Source: Pandoraea vervacti
GTDB taxonomy: Bacteria; Pseudomonadota; Gammaproteobacteria; Burkholderiales; Burkholderiaceae
DNA length: 64,000 nucleotides
Direction: 5' to 3'
Assembly: GCF_000934605.2 (NCBI RefSeq)
Contig: NZ_CP010897.2
Coordinates: 2,914,001 to 2,978,000, forward strand
Below, piece after piece: positions 45,591-54,189 of the stretch. The notes under the pieces were generated by a model, which ran no database searches, was not told the DNA's origin, and was given only the letters and a program-made list of their open reading frames with translations. The position numbers were made by a program, and so were the translations under genes. How positions within the stretch are numbered: the stretch's first letter is position 1; each line of letters begins with the position of its first letter.

Positions 45591-45669
45591 GTAAAGCACT
45601 ATTTATGGTTTACCACGAGACGCAACATGGAAATGTCCTGTTAATATTCAAACGAAATCATTCCCATGC

Positions 45670-45686
45670 GTATCGGTTATCGATAC
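45670..45686. promoter_or_regulatory. Operator GTATCG-N5-CGATAC (copy 2)
   Basis: GTATCGGTTATCGATAC repeats the arms and spacing of copy 1 and lies 43 bases before the MFS start codon. Confidence 0.65.
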
Positions 45687-45728
45687 TCGAGGTTTGACAC
45701 TAGGAAGAGTTCCATGAAGGAGACAAGA

Positions 45729-46991
45729 ATGGACACTGGCACGACCGCCCTGAAATCGGCGGGCGCGGCACGCCGGCCGTGGTATCGCGGCGCGAGCCCC
45801 GCGCAATGGCGCGCATTTGGTTCGGCCTACATTGGCTGGATGCTCGACATCATGGATCTGATGTTGTTTGCGATGGTGATTCGCTACATCAGCGCCGACT
45901 TGCATTTCGACAAAGGCGTCGCGGGCATCATTGCGTCGCTCACGCTGCTGGCCACCGCCTTCGGCGGCTTGTTCTTCGGTTTTCTCGCCGATCGCATCGG
46001 TCGTACGAAATCGATGATCCTCTCGATCTTCTGCTACTCCATCGGCACCGCTCTGTGCGGCTTCGCCGACTCGGTCACGTCGCTGCTCATCTTCCGCTTC
46101 CTGCTCGGCCTCGGTATTGGCGGAGAGTGGTCGGCGGGGGCCGCGCTCATTACCGAAACATGGCCGGCGGAGCATCGCGCCAAGGTCATGGCCTGGGTGC
46201 AGAGCGCATTTGCCGTCGGCTACGCGGTGGCGGCCATTGTCGCGGCCGTGATCCTGCCGCACTTCGGCTGGCGCTGGGTGTTTGCCTTCGGGCTGGTGCC
46301 GACGGTGCTCGCGTTCTGGGTGCGCCGCCACGTGGAAGAGCCGGCGATCTGGCGCGAGCAGCGCGTGCGCCTCACGCTGGGTCAGACGCTGGGTATGCTG
46401 TTCGGCCCGTACGCACGCAGCACGATTGTCGGGCTGGCCTTCACGGCGGCGGCGATGTGCGGATACTGGGGCCTGTTCACCTGGATTCCCGCCTATCTTT
46501 CGACGCCGGTCGAACAAGGCGGTCCGGGATTCGACCTGATTCGCTCGACGACGTGGATCGTCATCATGCAGATCGGTGCAGCAGCAGGTTTCGTGTGCTT
46601 CGGCTACATTGCCGACCGTATCGGGTGCCGCAAGTCGTTCCTGCTGTTCTTCATCGTGTCGGCCATTACAGTGCCGCTTTACGTGGTGATCCGCGAACCG
46701 ATGCTGCTGCTCGCATTCGGCCCGGTGGTGGCGTTTTTCGGCACGGGGTTCTACAGCGGCTTCGCCCCGACGTTCGCCGAGATGTTCCCGACGCAGGTGC
46801 GCGCCACCGCGCAGGGCTTCATCTACAACACCGGGCGCGCCGCGAGCGCCCTTGCGCCGGCAGCCGTGGGCCTGCTCTCTCGCGGCGAGAACGTCAGCGT
46901 GGCGTTGGGCGCGACCGCCGGCTTCTTCCTGCTCGCGGCGATCATCGTCTACTGGTTCCTGCCGGAAAGTCACGGCGAAGCGCTCGCCTGA
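45729..46991 (+). CDS. MFS transporter (aromatic/sialic-acid-type)
   Basis: The 420-residue protein has twelve spans and motif A-like GFLADRIGRTKSMIL after TM2; the second half has GYIADRIGCRKSFLL. FGSAYIGWMLDIMDLMLFAM resembles NanT/AAHS carriers. ATG at 45729 has AAGGAGA five bases upstream, better than the ATG at 45714. It is divergent from a cupin-iclR operon, so import of an acid sensed by IclR is likely. Confidence 0.87.
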   Translation: MDTGTTALKSAGAARRPWYRGASPAQWRAFGSAYIGWMLDIMDLMLFAMVIRYISADLHFDKGVAGIIASLTLLATAFGGLFFGFLADRIGRTKSMILSIFCYSIGTALCGFADSVTSLLIFRFLLGLGIGGEWSAGAALITETWPAEHRAKVMAWVQSAFAVGYAVAAIVAAVILPHFGWRWVFAFGLVPTVLAFWVRRHVEEPAIWREQRVRLTLGQTLGMLFGPYARSTIVGLAFTAAAMCGYWGLFTWIPAYLSTPVEQGGPGFDLIRSTTWIVIMQIGAAAGFVCFGYIADRIGCRKSFLLFFIVSAITVPLYVVIREPMLLLAFGPVVAFFGTGFYSGFAPTFAEMFPTQVRATAQGFIYNTGRAASALAPAAVGLLSRGENVSVALGATAGFFLLAAIIVYWFLPESHGEALA

Positions 46992-47104
46992 TCGGGCACA
47001 TCAGGCCAACATCGAACGTGGCGACTTCGCGCGCCGATGGTATTCACCACCACCGGCGCGCCGTCGCTCTCACTTCCCCTGCCTCTTGAGCTGTCGCCCC
47101 TGCC

Positions 47105-49018
47105 CTAAGACTGGGACAAGTGAATGACCGACGGGCAGTCCGAGTAAAGCCGTACCACGTCATCCGCGCGCAGCGTGAGCACCGCACGCTGGTTGACGTA
47201 TCCCTTGTCCGTAATCTCGCCTTGCTCCAGCGATGGCGGCGAGCTCAGGATCGCGGCGCGTGCCGCGCGTTGCGAGCTGCCGGCGTCCTGCGCGAGTTGC
47301 GCGAGCGCCTGGGCGACGACAGCACGAACATCGTCGTGCATGGCCATCGCCTTGCCTGCATGCGCCGACGCGCCAGGATCGACCGGCAACGCTCTGGCTC
47401 GCATGGCCGGACTCGGAAAGATCAGCAACCCGATTTCGTCGCGGTCATGACCGGCAATGACGACGTCCGACGCATAAGGCGCGAGCGCCGTGACCGCGCG
47501 CAGACGCAACGCCCCGACCGAAACCCACGTGCCGCTCGTCAGCTTGAAGTCCTCCGACACGCGGCCATCGAAAATGACACCCGCGCCCGGATCGTTGACG
47601 TCCGAGAGTCGCCCCGCATCGCCCGTCCGATAAAAGCCTTCTTCGTCGAAGGCTTCCGCCGTGGCCACCGGGTCGCCCGCGTAGCGGCGAAATACCGACG
47701 GCCCACGCACGCGCATCTCCAGCTTGTCGCCGTTGGGCACGAACTTCAGTTCGTTGCCCGGCGCAGGCACACCGATATTGCCTGCCCCCGGAATCGGAAA
47801 GTGCACGCTGGTGATGAGCGGCGAGGTCTCCGTCGCCCCCCACGCCGAGGTGAAGAACGGCAGGGTGTCGCAGTGGCGCGACGCGAGCCGCTCGAAGCGC
47901 TGCCATACCGCAGGCGGCAGACTCGCCGCGGCGTAGAACAGCACTTGAAGCCGGCCGAAAAAGCGTGCGGCGAAGGCGTCGTCCTCTTCCAGAAACGGCG
48001 CCAGCGCTTCGAACCCCTTCGGCACATTGAAGTGCAATGTCGGGCAGACGTCGCGCAGCGCTTCGACGGTGCGCCCGATCAACTCGGGCACCGGACGGCC
48101 ATCGTCGACATAGAACGATCCGCCGTTGCGCAATGCCATGTGAAAGTTGTGATTCGCGCCAAAGGTGTGACTCCAGGGCAGCCAGTCGACGACCACGGGC
48201 GGCGCCTCGTCGAGGAAATGCCAGCACTGCGCGATCATCTGCTGGTTCGCCGCGAGCATCCGATGCGTGTTGACGACGATCTTCGGCTTTCCCGTCGACC
48301 CGGACGTGAGCAACAGCTTGGCCGTATCTTCCGGCTGGACCTGTGCGAAGGCCGCATCGAGCGCCGCAGACGCCGGGGTGCGCGCCAACGCGTCGAACGT
48401 CAGCCAGCCGACACGTGCATGACGGGTGGCCACGATGGGACAGCGCACCGGCGCCCCCGCCAGCGCGTGCGCATAGGCGTCGCCGTCTTCCACATAAACC
48501 AGCGCCGGGTCGAGTCGCGCGAGAATGCCGTGCAGCTTGCTCATGTCCTTGGCGATGCGCGAATACGCCGACGACACGATGGCCGTCTGACGCCCCGCCA
48601 TCATCGCGCCGAGCACGAGCAGCGCGTGATTCACGCTGTTGTCCGAGAGGATCACCACCGGCCGCTCGCGCGGCACGTCGAGATCGAGCAAGGCCTGGCC
48701 GATACCGCGCGCCATGCTCAGGGCATCGCCATACGTCACCCGCCGCCAGAGATCGGAGGACGATGCACGTTGCCCCGGCGGTTGGCGCTCGGCGACGAAT
48801 ACCGCATGCGGCGTACGCGTCGCCCACCGCACGAGCCAGTCGGCCGGGCTACGCGCGAACTCGCCCAGCCGGGTGCGCGAGCGGATGACGAAACTTCCGT
48901 CCGCGCGCACCTCGCGCTCGATGTCCGGTTTGGCGAGACGGCGCGTACCCGGCCTCGTCGCATGCGCCGCGGCCTGCGTCACGCTCGGCGCGCCTGACGT
49001 GTTCACTCGATCGTCCAC
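47105..49018 (-). CDS. fcs: Feruloyl-CoA synthase-like acyl-CoA ligase
   Basis: The 637-residue adenylating enzyme has the P-loop TSGSTGKPKIVVNTHRML, the core LPFFTSAWGATETSP and the later FYRTGDAGRL, typical of ferulate/4-coumarate-CoA ligases. It would activate a hydroxycinnamic or related aryl acid with ATP and CoA. GTG at 49018 is used; an alternative GTG at 49006 overlaps the upstream gene's stop as GTGA. It is the fifth gene of the operon. Fcs is a best-match name. Confidence 0.82.
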   Translation of the reverse strand: MDDRVNTSGAPSVTQAAAHATRPGTRRLAKPDIEREVRADGSFVIRSRTRLGEFARSPADWLVRWATRTPHAVFVAERQPPGQRASSSDLWRRVTYGDALSMARGIGQALLDLDVPRERPVVILSDNSVNHALLVLGAMMAGRQTAIVSSAYSRIAKDMSKLHGILARLDPALVYVEDGDAYAHALAGAPVRCPIVATRHARVGWLTFDALARTPASAALDAAFAQVQPEDTAKLLLTSGSTGKPKIVVNTHRMLAANQQMIAQCWHFLDEAPPVVVDWLPWSHTFGANHNFHMALRNGGSFYVDDGRPVPELIGRTVEALRDVCPTLHFNVPKGFEALAPFLEEDDAFAARFFGRLQVLFYAAASLPPAVWQRFERLASRHCDTLPFFTSAWGATETSPLITSVHFPIPGAGNIGVPAPGNELKFVPNGDKLEMRVRGPSVFRRYAGDPVATAEAFDEEGFYRTGDAGRLSDVNDPGAGVIFDGRVSEDFKLTSGTWVSVGALRLRAVTALAPYASDVVIAGHDRDEIGLLIFPSPAMRARALPVDPGASAHAGKAMAMHDDVRAVVAQALAQLAQDAGSSQRAARAAILSSPPSLEQGEITDKGYVNQRAVLTLRADDVVRLYSDCPSVIHLSQS

Positions 49019-50199
49019 TTGCCGCCCTTCACGGTAACGAGCACGCGACCGTCTTCGCCATAAGCCGAGTGGTCCTGTGCGTTGACGTTAATCATGCCGT
49101 GCGTCGCCGCAAGGCCGCGGGTTTGTTCGATGGCGGTGACGAGCGCGTCGCGAAACGCCTGCGTGCCCGGTTGCGCCTGTTTGGCCGCCACGGCAACGGC
49201 ACGGTCGAGCACCAGATAGGCGTCGTAGGCGTAGCCCGCGAACAGATTGCGCGAGCCCGCGCCGTACTGGGCTTCGTAACGTTTGACGAAATCCGTCGCG
49301 ACAGCCTTGCCCGGGTGATTCGCGGGCAACTGTTCGGCCACGAGGATATTGCCCACCGGCAGGATCACGCCCTCGGCGCTCTTGCCTGCGACGCGCAGGA
49401 AGTCGTTGTTGGCCACGCCGTGCGTCTGATAGATGCGCCCCCGGTAGCCGCGCTCGCGCAGCGTGCTCATCGGCAACGCGCCTGGCGTGCCGCTCGCAGC
49501 GATGATGACGGCGTCCACATTCGACGACATCACCTTGAGCACCTGTGCCGTGACGGACTGATCGTTGCGTGCGTAACGCTCGATCGGCGCGACCTGAATC
49601 TGGCGCGCCGTCGCACGCGCCTGAATGTCTTTGAGCCACGCTTCGCCATACGAGTCGCTAAAGCCGATAAAACCAAGCGTCTTCACCTTGTGTGCCTTCA
49701 TGTCGTCGAGCACGGCGTCGGCCATGACCGCGACCGATTGCGGCAGCGAGAAGACATAACGCATCTGCGCCGCGCTGGGCACGAACGGGCACAGTCCGAG
49801 TTGCGGCGTGCGCGTGTCGGCCGCCACGGCGGCGACGGCCAGACAGGCGGGCGTGGTGGACGAGCCGATGATGGCGTCGACCTTGTCCTCCGTTGCCAGA
49901 CGACGTGCATTTTTCGTCGCGGTGGTCGGGTCGGTGGCATCGTCGAGCACGATATAGCGCGCGGGCACTCCGCCGAGGGTCTGCGGCAGCATGCCGATGG
50001 CCTGTTTCTCCGGGATGCCCAGCGATGCGCCGGGGCCCGTGCTCGAGAGCGTGACGCCGACGGTCACGCCTGCCGGTTGCGCGTTCGCCTGTGGCGTCGC
50101 GCACAACGCCGCGACGCACAGCGAAAGCACCGGCAGCGAGAAAGTGCGCGAGCCAGCGTGCAGGAAAGCGAATTTGCGTGTGAACCTGTTTGCCGCCAT
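49003..50199 (-). CDS. Branched-chain amino-acid-type ABC substrate-binding protein (LivK-like)
   Basis: The 398-residue protein has a Sec signal (LSLCVAALCATPQANAQ) and type I periplasmic receptor fold: VTVGVTLSSTGPGASLGIPE opening, KVDAIIGSSTTPACLAVA and FAGYAYDAYLVLDRAV. Such receptors in Burkholderiales often bind aromatic acids rather than leucine. No permease or ATPase is adjacent, so it must pair with another transporter. Start 50199 has AGGAGA. Confidence 0.88.
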   Translation of the reverse strand: MAANRFTRKFAFLHAGSRTFSLPVLSLCVAALCATPQANAQPAGVTVGVTLSSTGPGASLGIPEKQAIGMLPQTLGGVPARYIVLDDATDPTTATKNARRLATEDKVDAIIGSSTTPACLAVAAVAADTRTPQLGLCPFVPSAAQMRYVFSLPQSVAVMADAVLDDMKAHKVKTLGFIGFSDSYGEAWLKDIQARATARQIQVAPIERYARNDQSVTAQVLKVMSSNVDAVIIAASGTPGALPMSTLRERGYRGRIYQTHGVANNDFLRVAGKSAEGVILPVGNILVAEQLPANHPGKAVATDFVKRYEAQYGAGSRNLFAGYAYDAYLVLDRAVAVAAKQAQPGTQAFRDALVTAIEQTRGLAATHGMINVNAQDHSAYGEDGRVLVTVKGGKWTIE

Positions 50200-50263
50200 G
50201 GGTCATGTCTCCTGGAATATTCTCGTTATTGAAGCCGGACAGCTTGCAACGCCCACCGGTGAA

Positions 50264-51187
50264 TCAACGCACGGCAAACTCCGGCAGCACTTCGCGATTG
50301 CGCGGCAGGCCCATGATGTCGCGCGCCTCGGCCGGCGTGGCCGGTTCGTACCCCATGTCGCGCACCATGCGCACGATGCGCTCGGTCAACTGCTGGTTGG
50401 TTGCGAGCACGCCATGCTCGTAGTAAAGGTTGTCTTCGAGGCCGGTTCGCACGTGACCGCCGAGCAGCAGCGAGTTCATGGCGGACGGCAGTTGCGCCGG
50501 ACCGATGCCCGACACGCAGAAAATGCTGCCCTTGGGCAACATGTCGACCATCTGCTGCAACACGCGCGGCGTGTACGGCATGGCGTTCTGAAAGCCGCGA
50601 TGCACACCGAGCACCAGGTTGACGAAGAACGGCTCATCGTCGAAACCGGCTGCGGTGAGCGTGGCGAGGTCCTGCACGATGTGCGTCGGACTGAAGACTT
50701 CCCACTCCGGCTTGATGCCACGCTTTTTCATCTCGACGGCCAGTTGCCTGCACCGCTCCGGCGACGTGTGCATCAGCAGTTCCTTGCCACCGAAGCTTGC
50801 GATGATCGTGGTGGCATCGAGCGTGCACATTTCGGCCCCCGCGTCCATGCCCTTGATGCGCTCCTCCCAGAGGATTTCCCAGTAACCGTTCTCGGACGTC
50901 TGCCCGATCATGTCGCCGTGCACGCCCCCGCCGGTCGAGTTGTTGATGACGATGTCGCATTTGTCGCGAATACGGCGATTGATGTCGCGGTAGATCGCCG
51001 GGTCGCACGTGGCGCCGTCATCGCCCGGACGGCGCGCATGAATCGCCACCACGCTGGCGCCGGCGTTGTAGCAGTCGTAGACGTCGCGCGCAATCTCGTC
51101 CGGCTGCGTAGGCAAGTGCGGGTTCTGCGACTTGTGGGCCATACCGCCGGTCGGCGCGATGGTGACGATGACTTTGGGCTTGCTCAT
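50264..51187 (-). CDS. Beta-keto acid cleavage enzyme (BKACE, DUF849)
   Basis: The 307-residue protein is a BKACE TIM barrel: KVIVTIAPTGGMAHKSQNPH, AGASVVAIHARRPGDDGATC, NNSTGGGVHGDMIGQ and GIGPAQLPSAMNSLLLGGHV. Family members (Kce) cleave a beta-keto acid plus acetyl-CoA into an acyl-CoA and acetoacetate, and use Zn2+. ATG 51187 has AAGGAGA. Pairing with an LcdH-like dehydrogenase is known in carnitine and lysine routes; here the neighbours are aryl-CoA genes. Confidence 0.9.
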   Translation of the reverse strand: MSKPKVIVTIAPTGGMAHKSQNPHLPTQPDEIARDVYDCYNAGASVVAIHARRPGDDGATCDPAIYRDINRRIRDKCDIVINNSTGGGVHGDMIGQTSENGYWEILWEERIKGMDAGAEMCTLDATTIIASFGGKELLMHTSPERCRQLAVEMKKRGIKPEWEVFSPTHIVQDLATLTAAGFDDEPFFVNLVLGVHRGFQNAMPYTPRVLQQMVDMLPKGSIFCVSGIGPAQLPSAMNSLLLGGHVRTGLEDNLYYEHGVLATNQQLTERIVRMVRDMGYEPATPAEARDIMGLPRNREVLPEFAVR

Positions 51188-51281
51188 GCGTGTCTCCTTG
51201 TTTTGATCGGTGTTTCGGTGTTGGGTCGTCGCCAACTCGCCGTCGAGTCGATCCGCGGCGGGTCGGCGCACGTCGAGATCG

Positions 51282-52208
51282 CTACGACTTGCTCGCGAGA
51301 ATCCCGAGAATGACGGCGTCGCGCTGGGCCTCGAGGCGTGCGTTGCCACGCCCGGCCAGTTCCGCTTCGACACCGGCCGTGATACGCGCCTTGAGTTCGT
51401 CGGTCAGCGCCGGCTCGCCGAGATCGGCCCACCACGACTCGATGGGCGCGCCGAGATGATCGAGCAGATGCGCAATGCCGCCCGCGCCGCCGGACAGATG
51501 CAGGTTCAGGAACGGGCCGAGCGCCGCCCAGCGAAGACCGGGTCCATAGGCGATGGCATCGTCGATGTCTTCAACAGACGCCACGCCCGCGTCGACGAGG
51601 TGGATGGCCTCGCGCCACAACGCCGCTTGCAGACGATTCGCGATATGGCCCTTCACTTCCTTTCTGACGTGAATCGCGCGCTTGCCGATGGCGCGATAGA
51701 ACTGCATTGCCGTGTCGATCGCGGCTTGCGAGGTTTGCTCCCCGCCGATAACTTCGACCAGCGGTATCAAATGCGGCGGATTGAACGGATGGCCCAGCAC
51801 CACGCGCGCCGGATGGGTGCACACGGACTGCACTCGGCTCATGAGCAGACCCGACGAGCTCGACGCGATGACCACGGACGGCGCGAGCGCGGCGTCCATC
51901 TTGCGAAACAGGTCCTGCTTCAGATCTTCGCGCTCGGGGCCGTTCTCCTGTACGAAGTCCGCGCCTTCGAGCGCCGCGTCAAGGGTGTCGTGGAACGTCA
52001 GCGACTCGCGTGTCGCACCCGGCGTGAGGCCAATGCGCACGAGTGTCGGCCAGTGCGCGTCGACGGCGTCACGCAGGCGTTCGCGCGCGCCCGGCGCCGG
52101 GTCCCACGCGCGCACACGCAGACCACGCGCGAGGAAGTACGCGGCCCAGCTCGCACCGATGACGCCCGTGCCGATGACCGCAATTTGTTCGATGTTGTCG
52201 TATTTCAC
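51282..52208 (-). CDS. 3-hydroxyacyl-CoA/carnitine 3-dehydrogenase-like enzyme
   Basis: The 308-residue protein has the Rossmann motif IAVIGTGVIGASWAAYFLAR and the HAD signature HPFNPPHLIPLVEVIGG with catalytic His. The C-terminal helical domain includes KEVKGHIANRLQAALWREAI. It would oxidise a beta-hydroxy acid or thioester to the beta-keto form, the substrate of BKACE. GTG 52208 with GGAGA six bases upstream is chosen over the in-frame start at 52235. Confidence 0.85.
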   Translation of the reverse strand: MKYDNIEQIAVIGTGVIGASWAAYFLARGLRVRAWDPAPGARERLRDAVDAHWPTLVRIGLTPGATRESLTFHDTLDAALEGADFVQENGPEREDLKQDLFRKMDAALAPSVVIASSSSGLLMSRVQSVCTHPARVVLGHPFNPPHLIPLVEVIGGEQTSQAAIDTAMQFYRAIGKRAIHVRKEVKGHIANRLQAALWREAIHLVDAGVASVEDIDDAIAYGPGLRWAALGPFLNLHLSGGAGGIAHLLDHLGAPIESWWADLGEPALTDELKARITAGVEAELAGRGNARLEAQRDAVILGILASKS

Positions 52209-52253
52209 GTTCGTCTCCGTGGAGAAGGCCTGCACGCGCGGCGCCCTGGCGGC

Positions 52254-53012
52254 TCAGCGTGTCGTTCGGCCGAGAAAACTGTCCATGCGCTCGCGCGCTT
52301 CGGGCGTGGCCAGCATCAGCGCGCTCGTCACCGATTCGGTGAACAGGCCGTCGGCCATCGACATATCGTGAATGCGGGACAGCGCGTGGATCGTGGCCCA
52401 GTTCGAGAGCGGACTGTTCGCTGCCGTATCGCGCGCCAACTTTGTCGCGAGCGCAAGCCCCTCGCCGACGTCGCTCAGGTAGTGGCCCAGGCCAAGACGC
52501 TCGCCTTCGATGGCGTCGTAACGTCGGCCCGTGAGCATCATCTCGGTCATGCGATCCGGGCCGAGAATGCGCGCCACGCGTACCGATGCGCCGCCCCCGA
52601 CAAAGATGCCGCGCTTGCCCTCGGGCAGTTGAAAGAACGCATTGCGCTCGATCACTCGCACATGCGCCGCCAGCGCCAGTTCAAGGCCTCCGCCGATGAC
52701 GGCGCCCTGCAAGACCGCAACGACGGGCCGCCCGCCAAACTGAATGTCATGGAAGACCTTGTGCCAGCGCTGGGAGACGCGCAGCACATCGATCGGATCG
52801 CGCGTGCTGTTCTCGGCGAGATCGAGCCCCGCGCAGAAGTGCTCGCCGGCGCCGCTCAGGACGACAGCGCGCACGCTATCGTCGAAATCACGGAACACCG
52901 CTTCGAGCGAGTCGATGGCCGCATCGCACAACGCGTTGCGCTTCTCGGCGCGCTCGAGGGTCACGAAAGCGATGGCGTCTTCGACGCGTACGCGCAAGTG
53001 GGGATAGGTCAT
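52254..53012 (-). CDS. Enoyl-CoA hydratase/isomerase (crotonase)
   Basis: The 252-residue crotonase has the oxyanion holes HFCAGLDLAE and VAVLQGAVIGGGLELALAAH; the catalytic Glu of the second is shown in the next segment FFQLPEGKRGIFVGGG. It hydrates enoyl-CoA or cleaves feruloyl-CoA. It is the first gene of the five-gene operon. ATG at 53012 is chosen; 53021 is also possible and a TTG at 53030 reads through. It ends 45 bases before the dehydrogenase. Confidence 0.88.
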   Translation of the reverse strand: MTYPHLRVRVEDAIAFVTLERAEKRNALCDAAIDSLEAVFRDFDDSVRAVVLSGAGEHFCAGLDLAENSTRDPIDVLRVSQRWHKVFHDIQFGGRPVVAVLQGAVIGGGLELALAAHVRVIERNAFFQLPEGKRGIFVGGGASVRVARILGPDRMTEMMLTGRRYDAIEGERLGLGHYLSDVGEGLALATKLARDTAANSPLSNWATIHALSRIHDMSMADGLFTESVTSALMLATPEARERMDSFLGRTTR

Positions 53013-53033
53013 TATCTGCATTCGCTCCAAATC

Positions 53034-53063
53034 GTGAAAAGTATCTTATAAGATATTTTTCAC
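53034..53063. promoter_or_regulatory. 30-bp near-perfect palindrome upstream of the crotonase
   Basis: Arms GTGAAAA and TTTTCAC flank the 14-bp perfect palindrome TATCTTATAAGATA, with a single G/T mismatch on each side. It lies just before the crotonase start codon and could form a hairpin in the operon leader or bind a dimeric regulator. Confidence 0.6.
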
Positions 53064-53116
53064 GCTGAGGGCGTTGTGCAATGCAGTTCAGGGTTAACAG
53101 GGATGATTTTGCGTAA

Positions 53117-53132
53117 ATGCACTTTAGTGCAT
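53117..53132. promoter_or_regulatory. TGCA-N6-TGCA palindrome, BzdR/BoxR-type operator
   Basis: ATGCAC-TTTA-GTGCAT contains TGCA-CTTTAG-TGCA, the operator layout known for BzdR-type regulators. Two further TGCA units occur at 53077-53080 and 53082-53085. All lie between the operon and the regulator gene. Confidence 0.65.
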
Positions 53133-53229
53133 GTTTAAGCCACAAAGATCGGAATGCGCCGCGCACGCGTGGTGACGAGGTGATATCTCATAGTATATTT
53201 ACCGCTCATCCCGACGAATTCGCTGACTC

Positions 53230-54180
53230 ATGACGCAGCCGCCCGCCGACATCCCCGACGACCTGGACGACCCCGCCGACCCGTCCGATGACCGGATCGC
53301 CGACCGGATTGATCACGTCGGCATATCGTCGCGTCTGGCGTCGCTGGCGCGTCAGGTCCGAACATTGCGCGCGCAGCGAGGCATGACACGCAAGCAGTTG
53401 GCCGCGCAGTCGGGCGTTTCACTGCCCTATCTCGCACGCGTGGAGGCAGGCGCCGGCAACGTATCGCTTGCCGTGCTGCACAAGCTGGCCGAGGCCCTTA
53501 ACGTAGGGGTCGAGACATTGGTGGCCGAGCGCACGGCGGACAACGGCGATCTGCTCATTCTGATCGAGTACCTCCGTCAGCAGCCCGCCGATGTGCTGTC
53601 CCGCCTGCGCCGCCAGATCGTGGTCGCCAACGCAACGCAGGGCCGCCATACCGGGCAACGCATTGCGCTGATCGGGCTTCGCGGCGCGGGCAAGTCGACG
53701 CTCGGCCCACGTCTGGCGCAGGCCATTGGTGCGCCGTTCATCGAACTGGACAAGGAAGTCGAGCGTGAAGCCGGCATCGCCATCGGCGAAGTCATTACGC
53801 TCTACGGACAGGCGGCCATGCGCCGCATCGAGCGGCAGTGCATCGAGCGAATCATTGCCGAGCATGAGAATGTCGTGCTGGCGACGGGCGGCGGTATCGT
53901 ATCGGAGGCAGCGACTTACGAACGGGTGCTTCGCGCCTTCCGTACCGTGTGGCTGCGCGCCCGGCCCGACGTCCACTTTCAGCGGGTGATGCAGCAGAAC
54001 GACGCGCGCATTGCCACCGAAGCGTTGCGCGGCGAAGCGCTCGAACACATTCACCGGATGCTCGACGCTCGCGAGTCCCTCTACCGTCTGGCCGATATGA
54101 CGCTCGACACGTCCGACCTCACGACCGATGAAGCGCTTTCCAGCCTCACGGCCCGTCTCTTCCCGGCTCGCGCGGCCTGA
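53230..54180 (+). CDS. XRE-HTH/shikimate-kinase fusion regulator (BzdR/BoxR-like)
   Basis: The 316-residue protein fuses an XRE HTH (residues 35-92, RLASLARQVRTLRAQRGMTR and SGVSLPYLARVEAGAGNVSL) to a shikimate-kinase-like domain (143-300) with Walker A GLRGAGKST at 149-157 and ATGGGIVSE near 218. This is the layout of BzdR/BoxR, whose kinase-like domain binds benzoyl-CoA and releases DNA. It is divergent from the five-gene operon, so its ligand is probably an aryl-CoA of that pathway. Confidence 0.9.
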   Translation: MTQPPADIPDDLDDPADPSDDRIADRIDHVGISSRLASLARQVRTLRAQRGMTRKQLAAQSGVSLPYLARVEAGAGNVSLAVLHKLAEALNVGVETLVAERTADNGDLLILIEYLRQQPADVLSRLRRQIVVANATQGRHTGQRIALIGLRGAGKSTLGPRLAQAIGAPFIELDKEVEREAGIAIGEVITLYGQAAMRRIERQCIERIIAEHENVVLATGGGIVSEAATYERVLRAFRTVWLRARPDVHFQRVMQQNDARIATEALRGEALEHIHRMLDARESLYRLADMTLDTSDLTTDEALSSLTARLFPARAA

Positions 54181-54189
54181 ACCGCCGCG

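Noticed and set aside
47120..48997. Long open frame on the plus strand, 625 residues, antisense to the feruloyl-CoA synthase-like gene
   Set aside because: Codon-position effect of GC-rich coding DNA; the ligase has P-loop and adenylation motifs on the minus strand.
51210..53051. Long plus-strand frame, 613 residues, spanning three minus-strand genes
   Set aside because: It crosses several real genes with clear domains and has Arg/Ala-rich nonsense text.
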